DNA of 17,005 nucleotides. Origin: Caryophanales bacterium UBA1231 (GTDB taxonomy: Bacteria > Bacillota_I > Bacilli_A > ML615J-28 > CAG-313). The stretch covers positions 1 through 17,005 of the forward strand of contig DBWT01000007.1 of NCBI GenBank assembly GCA_002309035.1. The letters run 5' to 3'. Both the position numbers and the translations under genes were made by a program. The notes under the pieces are model-generated. The model ran no database searches, had not been told where the DNA came from, and saw only the letters and a program-made list of their open reading frames with translations. Shown in pieces: positions 1-6,955 of the stretch. Positions within the stretch are counted from its first letter, which is position 1. Each line of letters opens with the position of its first letter.

Positions 1-120
1 ACAATGGACAGACAAGTGCGCAGAGCGATCAAAATTTTGTGTGCGCAACGTGGAATTTTGTTTGCAAACTTCGTAGAAGATGCTTGTCGTGAAAAATTAC
101 GTAAGGAAGGAGCCCTATAA
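1..120 (+). CDS. C-terminal part of a ribbon-helix-helix-like DNA-binding protein (5' truncated)
   Basis: An open frame enters at the window edge and ends at TAA 118-120, only 3 bases before the ParA start. The visible residues, RRAIKILCAQRG then FVEDACREKLRKEG, resemble the two helices and connecting turn of a ribbon-helix-helix (CopG/Arc) domain. The beta-strand would lie off the window. An in-frame ATG exists at position 4, but starting there would leave only 38 residues without the strand, so truncation by the edge is more likely. By hand count the GC content is about 42%, higher than the surrounding AT-rich genes. RHH proteins are common centromere-binding or repressor partners of ParA ATPases, so the operon arrangement suggests that role here. 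The family call rests on a short stretch and is tentative. Confidence 0.55.
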   Translation, partial: TMDRQVRRAIKILCAQRGILFANFVEDACREKLRKEGAL

Positions 121-123
121 TAG

Positions 124-912
124 ATGCCTATCATATCAACTTACTGCAAAAAGGGTGGAGTTGGTAAAACAACACTATTAGGATACCTCGCTCACTTCTA
201 TGCGAACAAAGGTAAGAAAGTCTTGGTGCTTAGTGCAGATGATCAAAACAGTATTTTCAAATTATTTGGTGTTGGAAACTTTATTACTGACTCAACTGAC
301 AATTTTTTAGAGAATTATTTAACTGGAACATGTGATGCTTCAGATATCGTATGTGAAGCAAGAATAAATATGTATATCATTAAAACCTTAAATACAGATA
401 GACTTTCTTTCACTCTAACTGTAAAAAGACAGGAAGAACGTCGAATTATTGACACAATTAAGGATTTTTCTAACTATTTTGACTATATTTTCATTGATTT
501 TCCACCTTCAAGCAGCCGTTTGAGCGAAATCTTGCTAGATATTAGTGACAAAATACTTTTAATAATCGGCTTAGACACGCTTGGTTTAGATGGTTATTTG
601 AACACAATTCAGTATTTTATCGATACTGACATAAATTTAGACAAAATTAAATATGTTGTACCTACTGGATACCACCCTGTTAAGCTAGCTCCAAACAAGG
701 CTTTAAAGGAATTAAAAAACCAGGTTGCAAGCTATACTCCTAACGCAATTATTACAGAACCAGTTAAAGATAAATCAATTATTCGAAATTTACAAGCCGA
801 CGGCATAAGTGTCTTCGATAATGCCCAAATGTCTAGTAAATTCCATCAAAAAAACTTTAATGAAGTTCAAAATGAGCTTAAAAAACTATTTAATTCACTT
901 GATTTGGACTAA
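124..912 (+). CDS. ParA/Soj-family partition ATPase
   Basis: This 262-residue protein has the deviant Walker A motif KKGGVGKTT at residues 9-17 and a Walker B region at IFIDFPP (Asp125), which define the ParA/MinD/Soj superfamily. ParA ATPases bind nucleoid DNA when ATP-bound and move or position a partner-DNA complex. In the switch I region the usual DxDPQ is SADDQ (residues 37-41): the second Asp, matching the catalytic Asp40 of B. subtilis Soj, is kept, but the first is Ser. The C-terminal LAEAPS-like motif of chromosomal Soj proteins is not seen, so this looks more like a plasmid-type or orphan ParA. The start at 124 is backed by AAGGAG at 107-112. It follows the RHH-like gene with a 3-base gap and is transcribed head-on toward dnaN and the origin. 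Family is secure; the exact cargo is unknown. Confidence 0.85.
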   Translation: MPIISTYCKKGGVGKTTLLGYLAHFYANKGKKVLVLSADDQNSIFKLFGVGNFITDSTDNFLENYLTGTCDASDIVCEARINMYIIKTLNTDRLSFTLTVKRQEERRIIDTIKDFSNYFDYIFIDFPPSSSRLSEILLDISDKILLIIGLDTLGLDGYLNTIQYFIDTDINLDKIKYVVPTGYHPVKLAPNKALKELKNQVASYTPNAIITEPVKDKSIIRNLQADGISVFDNAQMSSKFHQKNFNEVQNELKKLFNSLDLD

Positions 913-921
913 AATAGAGGT

Positions 922-956
922 AAAAAAAGAGATTTCTTATTGAAACCTCTTTTTTT
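922..956. terminator. Bidirectional intrinsic terminator between parA and dnaN
   Basis: The inverted repeat 928-936 / 942-950 has a 5-base loop. It is flanked on the right by a T run (from 950) and on the left by an A run (922-928), so it can end transcription both ways. Read from the minus strand (dnaN) the 9-bp stem is intact with one G-U pair; on the plus strand the same position is an A-C mismatch, so it should work best for dnaN. Confidence 0.8.
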
Positions 957-964
957 ATGTTTAA

Positions 965-2089
965 TTAGAATATTCTTACAGGTAGTATTAACTGCAATAA
1001 ACCAGGCTCAGAATCACTCGAAATAACGAATGGTTTGATTTCTCCGGTGAAATTAATAGTAATTATGTTACTATTGAACGCTTTTATTGCTTCATTAAAA
1101 TATTTTGCACTAAATGCTGTTTGGAAATTATTCACGGTTGGAATGTTTAGTGGAGTAATTTCTTCTACAACTTTACCAATTTCGTTGTTTGTTGAAGCAA
1201 CTTGAACTGATTTGTTTGCATTAATAACAAACTTAATAATGTTAGAACTATCTAGGTTTGTGAACAATGAAGCTCTATCTACTGTAGCTAAAATCTCTGA
1301 TTTCTTTAGGTCTAAAGTTGTTAATTGATCACGAGGGAATAATGATGAAGTATCTGGATAATTACCTTCAATCAATCTAGTTATAAAAGCAATGTGACCA
1401 ACAATGATAAGGGCTTTGTTACTGATTAAATAAATTTCAACTTCGTCTTCTGAATCTAATAATATTTTTTCTAATTCATCAAGTGATTTACTTGGAACGT
1501 TAATTTTTGTATATTGATAATCTTGATCTAATTCGATAGTTTTCTTTGCTAATCTATATGAATCTGTAGCAATCATATTTAATGTTCTATCTTTAATTTC
1601 GAAACATACGCCAGTAAGTATAACACGAGCTTCAGTTACACCTGCTGCAAAGTTAGTTTGTTTAATTGCTTTTTTAAGAACTGAGCTCTTTAAGATAATT
1701 GGTAAACCACTTTTATCAAAACTTATTGCTGGGAAAGAATTTTTATCTAAAGCACTAAGTGTAAAGTCTGTTTTTTCAGTTGTAATTTTAATCGTTGTAT
1801 CATCAAATAGAACAAAGTTAATCATGCTCTCTTCTATCTTTTTTGCAATTTCAATAAAGTATTTACCTGGAACAACACAACTTCCTTCTTCAAGGATTTG
1901 GAATTGATCATTTTTTTCTAATCTTACTTGAACAGAAATTTCTCTGTTGCTTGTTGTAAATATTAAAGTATCTAAATAAGCATCTATTTTAATTCCCGTT
2001 AAAACAGGCATTGGTGTTTTATATGATAAACCATGAGCAACTTCAGTAAGAGTTGTTAAAAGAATTTGTCTTTGAATTTTAAATTTCAT
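965..2089 (-). CDS. dnaN: DNA polymerase III beta subunit (sliding clamp)
   Basis: The 374-residue product matches the usual clamp length (about 370-380). It begins MKFKIQRQILL and ends LPVRIF, close to the classic LPVR-[TI]-[YF] C-terminus of bacterial beta clamps. Internal landmarks include the KTPMPVLTGI segment near residues 24-33, typical of the first domain. The dimeric clamp encircles DNA and tethers polymerase III, and the clamp loader containing DnaX (encoded at the right end of this window) places it there. The ATG at 2089 has a strong ribosome binding site (AAAGGAGA on the minus strand at 2095-2102). It lies downstream of dnaA in the same orientation, the conserved bacterial order. 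The usual next genes, recF and gyrB, do not follow; a terminator and the oppositely oriented parA do. Confidence 0.97.
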   Translation of the reverse strand: MKFKIQRQILLTTLTEVAHGLSYKTPMPVLTGIKIDAYLDTLIFTTSNREISVQVRLEKNDQFQILEEGSCVVPGKYFIEIAKKIEESMINFVLFDDTTIKITTEKTDFTLSALDKNSFPAISFDKSGLPIILKSSVLKKAIKQTNFAAGVTEARVILTGVCFEIKDRTLNMIATDSYRLAKKTIELDQDYQYTKINVPSKSLDELEKILLDSEDEVEIYLISNKALIIVGHIAFITRLIEGNYPDTSSLFPRDQLTTLDLKKSEILATVDRASLFTNLDSSNIIKFVINANKSVQVASTNNEIGKVVEEITPLNIPTVNNFQTAFSAKYFNEAIKAFNSNIITINFTGEIKPFVISSDSEPGLLQLILPVRIF

Positions 2090-2137
2090 AAAAATCTCCT
2101 TTTTTATTTTTAAATTTTAAACATTATTATTAATTAG

Positions 2138-2154
2138 TGTGGAAAAGTGGATAA
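2138..2154 (-). promoter_or_regulatory. Two adjacent DnaA boxes in the dnaA-dnaN intergenic region
   Basis: Read on the minus strand, 2146-2154 is TTATCCACT and 2138-2146 is TTTTCCACA. Each differs by one base from the TTATCCACA consensus and they share one base. This matches the position of the second DnaA-box cluster of Bacillus-type bipartite origins, downstream of dnaA. It could also let DnaA regulate dnaN. No convincing dnaN promoter was identified nearby, and the rest of 2090-2196 is AT-rich spacer plus the dnaN ribosome binding site. Confidence 0.6.
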
Positions 2155-2196
2155 CTAAATAGAAAAAATCTTTTTTGCTATATAATAAGGAATAGA

Positions 2197-3579
2197 CTAA
2201 CCCAGATTCTTTTTTAAATTTTCCACATCTTGTTTAACGGTCCAATCGTTTTTAATTAACTTTTCAACTTTATCACATGCATATGAGATAGTTGTATGAT
2301 CACGATTGCCGAAATATTCTCCAATTTTTGTTAATGGAATATCATATATTGTTTTAACTAAATAGATTGCTATTTGTCTAGGTAACACTATTTCAGCTTT
2401 TCTAGTTGAAGCGGAAAGATCGGAAACTGATATCGAATAATATTTTGCTACAGCCTTCTTCACATTGTTAATATTGATTAAATCCGTTTCCTCACTTTGT
2501 TCACTATCATTAGGTATGATTGAATCAAGTGCTGTTTTTGCATTATCTAATGTATAATGAAGATCAAATGAAACACAATAATTAACAAAACGTCTTAAAG
2601 CACCCTCGATTTCTCTAATATTATTGGTAAAGTTACTAGCAATAAAATCAACAACTTGAGAATCAATAACATCAGGATCGCTTATTAAGTCTTTTAATTT
2701 CTTCTTAATAATTGCTTTTCTTAGTTCGAAATCAGGTTTTTGGATGTCAACAGGGATTCCCATGCTGAATCTCGATTTAAGACGAGACATCATATTTTCT
2801 AAATCTTCAGGTTTTCTATCAGATGTTATAACAATTTTAATGTTCTTATTATATAAGAATTCAAACAATTTAAAGAATTCTTCTTGAGTAGCAGTTTTAT
2901 TTGCTAAAAATTGAACATCATCAAAAAGTAAAACATCTGCTTGTCTATAAAAATCAGCAAAATCTTGCATTTTTTTAGGATCTTTTTTCGTTACAGCATT
3001 AAAATAATCTTCGGTGAATTGTTGAGCAGTTGTGTAAATGACATTAATCTTAGGATCATTATCTAGAATATAATGTCCAATAGCTGTCATTAAATGTGTT
3101 TTACCAAGGCCAACATCTCCAAAAATATATAAAGGATTAATTGATGTATCATGTTCTTCAGCAACTTTCATTGCTGTTACATAAGCATATCTATTTGCCA
3201 TCCCCATTACAAAGTTTTCAAACGTATACTCTCCACGTAGTTTTCTTTGAGATTTGTTAATCTCATTAAAACTTGCTTTATTAATACTCATTTCATTATC
3301 ATTTTGTTTTTCTTTATTAGCTTCTTCACTAGTAATTAGTTTGATTCTTTTTGTATCATTTGTTAATGATAATGAAATATTATTTATTGTATCTAAGTAA
3401 AACTTTTCAATTCTAAATTTTATTAAATTATTTTCAACAACTAAAAACAACGTTGTATTTGTTTCTTTGTGAACTGTATTTATGGGTTCGATTAATTCTT
3501 TGTATACTTCAGGAGCAAAAATATTATTTTCAAGAATATTTTCTTTTATTTTATCCCATAATAATGTGGTATTTTCCAT
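2197..3579 (-). CDS. dnaA: Chromosomal replication initiator protein DnaA
   Basis: DnaA is an AAA+ ATPase that binds DnaA boxes and opens the origin. Numbering from the chosen start, the product has 460 residues. Domain I is N-terminal (MENTTLLWDKIKENIL); a short polar linker follows. The AAA+ core has Walker A GDVGLGKTH at 154-162 and Walker B LLFDDVQ at about 217-223. The C-terminal helix-turn-helix carries the signature RDHTTISYACDK from residue 426. Walker A has GDVG where most relatives have GGVG. A GTG at 3591 would add four residues, but it overlaps the AGGAG ribosome binding site (minus strand 3591-3595), so the ATG at 3579 is preferred. It is divergent from the plus-strand genes across a DnaA-box cluster and upstream of dnaN. 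Confidence 0.97.
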   Translation of the reverse strand: MENTTLLWDKIKENILENNIFAPEVYKELIEPINTVHKETNTTLFLVVENNLIKFRIEKFYLDTINNISLSLTNDTKRIKLITSEEANKEKQNDNEMSINKASFNEINKSQRKLRGEYTFENFVMGMANRYAYVTAMKVAEEHDTSINPLYIFGDVGLGKTHLMTAIGHYILDNDPKINVIYTTAQQFTEDYFNAVTKKDPKKMQDFADFYRQADVLLFDDVQFLANKTATQEEFFKLFEFLYNKNIKIVITSDRKPEDLENMMSRLKSRFSMGIPVDIQKPDFELRKAIIKKKLKDLISDPDVIDSQVVDFIASNFTNNIREIEGALRRFVNYCVSFDLHYTLDNAKTALDSIIPNDSEQSEETDLININNVKKAVAKYYSISVSDLSASTRKAEIVLPRQIAIYLVKTIYDIPLTKIGEYFGNRDHTTISYACDKVEKLIKNDWTVKQDVENLKKNLG

Positions 3580-3607
3580 AATTCTATGCACTCCTATTTG
3601 TAAGGTA

Positions 3608-3636
3608 ATTATATCATAAAAAACTTAAAAAATGAA
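3608..3636 (-). promoter_or_regulatory. Probable dnaA promoter
   Basis: On the minus strand there is a TATAAT -10 (3608-3613) preceded by TGA, giving an extended -10 (TATGATATAAT), and a poor -35 TTCATT (3631-3636) at 17-bp spacing. It lies directly beside the DnaA-box cluster, which fits DnaA autorepression. Confidence 0.6.
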
Positions 3637-3654
3637 AGCAAAAGCTAAAAAAAA

Positions 3655-3739
3655 TTATCAACAGGATTTATCCACATTTTTAGTGTTGATAAAATGTGTG
3701 TTTTTTCCACAAGAATTTCCACGGTTGATATGTGTATAA
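3655..3739. other. Probable chromosomal replication origin (oriC), DnaA-box cluster
   Basis: Several matches to the DnaA box TTATCCACA cluster here: TTATCAACA at 3655-3663 (one mismatch), a perfect TTATCCACA at 3668-3676, the complement of TTATCAACA at 3684-3692, TTTTCCACA at 3703-3711 and the complement of TTATACACA at 3731-3739. A weaker degenerate match lies at 3715-3723. Both flanks are very AT-rich and could hold the unwinding element: an A-run tract at 3614-3657 or the T/A tract at 3755-3778. The position upstream of dnaA, with gene orientation diverging across it, matches Bacillota origins. Which strand and side opens first is not resolved. Confidence 0.85.
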
Positions 3740-3749
3740 CTATTTTCAC

Positions 3750-3778
3750 TTGCATATTTTTACAATAAATGATAAAAT
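3750..3778 (+). promoter_or_regulatory. Promoter of the membrane protein gene at 3801
   Basis: A -35 TTGCAT (3750-3755) and -10 TAAAAT (3773-3778) are separated by 17 bp, close to the sigma-A consensus. It starts 11 bases after the last DnaA box, so DnaA bound at the origin might affect it (inference). Confidence 0.7.
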
Positions 3779-3800
3779 ACGTGAGGCGAGGTAGAATATT

Positions 3801-4832
3801 ATGAAATTATTATCAAAAATTAATACCGCAACGAAAATAGTAATTTTAGTTGTTTATACATTTATTTTAGCAGCAATAGCTGTTTTAATTATTAATGCAT
3901 CAACTGTTGTTAATGAAGCCGAAGGTTATGGCTCAAAAGCAATGGATGAAAACATTCAAGTTGTAACAAAAATAAAAGAAACCAGAACGCATAGTACTGA
4001 TTCATCAAACCCAAACGCTTATTATGGATTATATTTCCAAGTAATACAACGTGCAACAGATGTTGAAATCACAAATATTGAGATTTTCGCAAAAGGAAGA
4101 ACACATAAAGGTGGAACTATTTATTTCGAAGAATCAAAAGCAAGTGATTCTTCTTATTCAGGACTTCCATCTAAAACTAGTATGGCATTTAAGAGTTTCA
4201 CATCTAATTTTAAGAAAACAATAAATACAAAAAACGAAGTTACTGATACTGAATTAGAAAGATTGTTTGTAAGAGTTTTATATTCTGTAAAGAAAGACGA
4301 AGCAACAACGCAAAAAGAATTAAAATTCTATTATAGTTTATTTGATCAATATAAACAAAAATACGATAATTTTGATGAAAACATCATTATTACAGATGTA
4401 AACCAATTTATGAGTATTTCAAACGATGAAATTGGATATTATAATGGACAAATGAAAGTTAATTATAATGAAGATAATACAGCAGTTAATACAAAAGTAT
4501 CTTTTGATGAAAGTAAATTTATTGAAAATAATAAATATGTTACAGATTGTTCATTCACAGTTATTGGAAAAGTAAAACACGATAACAAAGATACACAAAA
4601 CGTTTTCTCAGATTATATGAAGTTATTGGAACTACATGGTGTACCTGTAAATATGAGTGGAAACAATTTCTATACCGAATCTCAAAAGAAAAACTTAAGT
4701 AGTTTCTATGAATCATTTAACCCAATTAATACATTATATGATTTATCTGAATTATACCTATTTGTTTCAATCACAAACAACGAAGGCAAAACAACTTACC
4801 ACAATGTTAAAATAGCAATGCCTAGTAAGTAA
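3801..4832 (+). CDS. Unrecognised single-pass membrane protein with extracytoplasmic domain
   Basis: I do not recognise this 343-residue protein. It has a short basic N-terminus (MKLLSKINTATK), one hydrophobic segment at about residues 12-33 and then a long hydrophilic region rich in Lys, Asp, Asn, Ser and Thr. The segment is followed by no lipobox cysteine, and an uncleaved anchor seems more likely than a secreted protein. The remainder alternates short strand-like stretches with polar loops, which suggests a beta-rich extracellular domain, but no family motif stands out. A near-consensus promoter lies upstream and a weak GAGGT ribosome binding site precedes the ATG (3788-3792). No terminator separates it from rpmH, so read-through into rpmH is possible. 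It occupies the oriC-rpmH interval where many relatives have no gene. Confidence 0.8.
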   Translation: MKLLSKINTATKIVILVVYTFILAAIAVLIINASTVVNEAEGYGSKAMDENIQVVTKIKETRTHSTDSSNPNAYYGLYFQVIQRATDVEITNIEIFAKGRTHKGGTIYFEESKASDSSYSGLPSKTSMAFKSFTSNFKKTINTKNEVTDTELERLFVRVLYSVKKDEATTQKELKFYYSLFDQYKQKYDNFDENIIITDVNQFMSISNDEIGYYNGQMKVNYNEDNTAVNTKVSFDESKFIENNKYVTDCSFTVIGKVKHDNKDTQNVFSDYMKLLELHGVPVNMSGNNFYTESQKKNLSSFYESFNPINTLYDLSELYLFVSITNNEGKTTYHNVKIAMPSK

Positions 4833-4845
4833 GTTTACAAATAAT

Positions 4846-4874
4846 TTGACAAAAATCACAAATTATATTATAAT
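4846..4874 (+). promoter_or_regulatory. rpmH promoter, perfect sigma-A consensus
   Basis: TTGACA (4846-4851) and TATAAT (4869-4874) are separated by exactly 17 bp, the ideal housekeeping promoter. This fits strong ribosomal-protein expression. It begins 13 bases after the upstream gene ends. Confidence 0.93.
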
Positions 4875-4903
4875 TACATAGCAAAGTTTTAGGAGGTGCT
4901 GAT

Positions 4904-5038
4904 ATGAAAAGAACATACCAACCAAACAAACGTAAACATAGTAAAACACACGGATTCCGCGCACGTATGGCTACAGCTGGAGGACGCAAAGTACTAGCTC
5001 GCAGACGTTTAAAAGGTCGTGCTGAACTTACTGTATAA
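4904..5038 (+). CDS. rpmH: 50S ribosomal protein L34
   Basis: The 44-residue product begins [18 protein letters not shown] and continues [24 protein letters not shown], an essentially textbook L34 sequence of normal length. L34 is a small, very basic component of the large ribosomal subunit. Start is fixed by a perfect AGGAGGTG ribosome binding site at 4891-4898, and it is driven by a consensus promoter. It uses CGT/CGC arginine codons and GC-richer codons than its neighbours, as expected of a highly expressed gene. It sits next to rnpA, the near-universal bacterial rpmH-rnpA pairing beside the origin. Confidence 0.98.
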   Translation: MKRTYQPNKRKHSKTHGFRARMATAGGRKVLARRRLKGRAELTV

Positions 5039-5050
5039 TAAATATTCTTG

Positions 5051-5087
5051 GACCACTTATGTCACTTTGTACTAAAGCGGTCTTTTT
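5051..5087 (+). terminator. Hairpin terminator or attenuator between rpmH and rnpA
   Basis: GACCACTT (5051-5058) pairs with AAGCGGTC (5075-5082) with one A-C mismatch and a 16-base loop, followed by five Ts (5083-5087). The moderate strength would let part of the strong rpmH transcription continue into rnpA-yidC-jag, lowering their expression relative to L34. Confidence 0.65.
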
Positions 5088-5092
5088 ATTTA

Positions 5093-5108
5093 TTATGTAT
5101 ATACATAA
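5093..5108. repeat. 16-bp perfect palindrome ahead of rnpA
   Basis: TTATGTATATACATAA is its own reverse complement and ends 6 bases before the rnpA ATG. It occupies the place where a ribosome binding site would be expected. It may be an operator, part of a -10 region or chance in AT-rich DNA. Confidence 0.5.
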
Positions 5109-5114
5109 AACCAT

Positions 5115-5462
5115 ATGAACAAACAATATCGATTAAAACAAGGTACCGAGATTTCTCAAATTGTTCAAAGAAGAATCAGAGTATCAACAAGATTATATAC
5201 ACTATATTATTCGTTTAATCATCAAGATTTAAAAATCGCTGTTGTGTGTGGAAAAAAATGTGGAAATGCTGTCAATCGAAATTATGAAAAAAGAGTTATG
5301 CGAGAAATTATTCATAATCGATTGAATGTTTTACAAGGATACCATATTGTTTTAGTCGTAAGACCAGAAGCAGTGGGGTGTTGTTATAAAGATAAAGAAA
5401 AAGATATTAATTACTTAATTAATAAATTATTGAAAGGAACAAGTAAAGATGAAAAGAATTAA
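5115..5462 (+). CDS. rnpA: Ribonuclease P protein component
   Basis: RnpA is the small basic protein subunit of RNase P, which removes 5' leaders from pre-tRNAs together with the RNA subunit. The 115-residue product has normal length and carries the family signature RNYEKRVMRE at residues 55-64 (RNxxKRxxRE), plus an N-terminal MNKQYRLKQ segment and basic central surface. It lies between rpmH and yidC as in most bacteria. The start has no visible ribosome binding site; a hairpin and a palindrome precede it, so translation may depend on upstream coupling or a leader structure. Its last 14 bases overlap the first codons of yidC (5449-5462), implying co-translation. A tandem cysteine pair near residue 89 (GCCY) is unusual but not diagnostic. 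Confidence 0.95.
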   Translation: MNKQYRLKQGTEISQIVQRRIRVSTRLYTLYYSFNHQDLKIAVVCGKKCGNAVNRNYEKRVMREIIHNRLNVLQGYHIVLVVRPEAVGCCYKDKEKDINYLINKLLKGTSKDEKN

Positions 5463-6951
5463 TAAAAGAAACATCTTTTTAGTTATTATTGTTGCTTTAT
5501 TAGTTGTATTTGTTACTTCTTGTGGTTGTGGTGGTAATAACCTCGCAACATATAGTTCTGTAAAAGAAACTTTAGTAGCAAAACAATTAGAAGAAATGAA
5601 ATCACAAGTTGAATCATATTGTACTGAAAAAGGCGCTACAGATTCTATTGATAGTAAAAAATCAACAATTCAAATAGAATTCACTGGATCAAACATGGAA
5701 GAAGTATTACAAAATGTTTTGGCCGATATTGCTGGTGATGATTTAGAAATCAAAGTTCAAGAAATTAGTGGAAATGTAATTCTACAATTAATTGCTACTG
5801 CAAAAACAACACTACCTAACTTCTATAATGGCGATAAATTAAAAAGACATCAAAAAGCATATTGTGATTTAGAACTTGAAAATACAACAACAATACTAGA
5901 TTCAGTTACTGCTGCATCGACAAAAGATGTTAATGAAAAGGCAGTTAGTGATGATACATCAAATATCTATCAAGTAATGAGTAATTACTACTTAAAGATT
6001 AATGAAGCCAGATCATCACAAGGACCAATTAGAATTTACAGTTTTAAAGAAGATGGTTTCTTTTCTGCATTATTTAACAATGCTTTAGTTTTCCCAATCG
6101 GCTGGTTATTACAAGCTATATCATCATTATTGGGTGGATTCTACTTCTTGGGTATTTTAATTATAACTATTTTATTTAGATTTATTTTAATGCCTGTTTA
6201 TAATTCATCTAATGATATGCAGTTAAAACAACAATTAATGCAGCCAGAAATGAAAAAGCTTGAAGAAAAATATGCATTAAGAAAAGATCCAGAATCACAA
6301 AGAGCTAAACAGATGGAACAAGCTCAATTGATGAGAAAGTATAAGACTGGTTTAAGTGGTTGCTTACCAATGTTATTACAACTTCCAGTGTTTATTGCTG
6401 TCTTCAACGCTGTTTCAAGAATGCGTTATACTGATGGTACAATTTTAAATTCACCAGACTGGGTAAGTAAATTAAAAACAAAATGGTTAGGAATTGACTT
6501 ATTCTTAACTAGAGGTGCTATAAACACATGGCAATTCTGGGGAATCATTATTCTATTAGTATTAGTTGTAGGAACACAAATTTTCCAACAAATAATGACA
6601 CAAAAGATTCAAAAGTGGACATATGCAAAATCACAAGAAGATATACCAGCCTATAAACGTCAAGCTTATCAACAAAATCAACAAGGTAATTCAATGAAAT
6701 TCATGATGTATTTCATGATCGCAATGATGGGTCTATTCGTATTCCAAAGTGCTGCTGCCCTTGGTGTATATTGGTTAATTGGTAATATATTCTCAATTGT
6801 CCAAATGTTCATTAATTATAAGAACTCAGCAAAACGTTTAGAAAAATTAAAAATTAAACTACATTTAGTTGATGCTCCTGAAAAAGTAATTACAGTCAAA
6901 GAAAACAAAAAGGAAAAACGTCAATTAAAAGACAAGAAAGAGAGAAAATAA
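5449..6951 (+). CDS. yidC: Membrane protein insertase YidC/Oxa1 family, lipoprotein form with long N-terminal ectodomain
   Basis: YidC inserts and folds membrane proteins, alone or with Sec. This 500-residue protein starts with a basic, hydrophobic signal peptide ending in the lipobox VTSC (Cys25). It should therefore be lipid-anchored, as in Bacillus SpoIIIJ/YqjG. Residues 26-205 form a hydrophilic extracytoplasmic region. The conserved 60KD_IMP core spans about 210-465: a first core helix carrying Arg244 (ILFRFILMPVY), the hallmark groove arginine, a charged cytoplasmic hairpin (about 258-300), GCLPMLLQLPVF near 304-315 and further helices. The tail is strongly basic (KKEKRQLKDKKERK), a ribosome-contact feature. 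Firmicute YidC is usually about 260-290 residues, so this is much longer. AAAGGA at 5433-5438 supports the start; it overlaps rnpA and precedes jag by 4 bases. Confidence 0.93.
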   Translation: MKRINKRNIFLVIIVALLVVFVTSCGCGGNNLATYSSVKETLVAKQLEEMKSQVESYCTEKGATDSIDSKKSTIQIEFTGSNMEEVLQNVLADIAGDDLEIKVQEISGNVILQLIATAKTTLPNFYNGDKLKRHQKAYCDLELENTTTILDSVTAASTKDVNEKAVSDDTSNIYQVMSNYYLKINEARSSQGPIRIYSFKEDGFFSALFNNALVFPIGWLLQAISSLLGGFYFLGILIITILFRFILMPVYNSSNDMQLKQQLMQPEMKKLEEKYALRKDPESQRAKQMEQAQLMRKYKTGLSGCLPMLLQLPVFIAVFNAVSRMRYTDGTILNSPDWVSKLKTKWLGIDLFLTRGAINTWQFWGIIILLVLVVGTQIFQQIMTQKIQKWTYAKSQEDIPAYKRQAYQQNQQGNSMKFMMYFMIAMMGLFVFQSAAALGVYWLIGNIFSIVQMFINYKNSAKRLEKLKIKLHLVDAPEKVITVKENKKEKRQLKDKKERK

Positions 6952-6955
6952 CAGT

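Noticed and set aside
3580..3591. GTG start for dnaA at 3591
   Set aside because: The GTG overlaps the AGGAG ribosome binding site that serves the ATG at 3579.
5095..5118. Seven-codon leader frame (ATG at 5095, TGA overlapping the rnpA ATG)
   Set aside because: It could couple translation into rnpA, but it has no ribosome binding site and its sequence is mostly the palindrome, so chance is likely.
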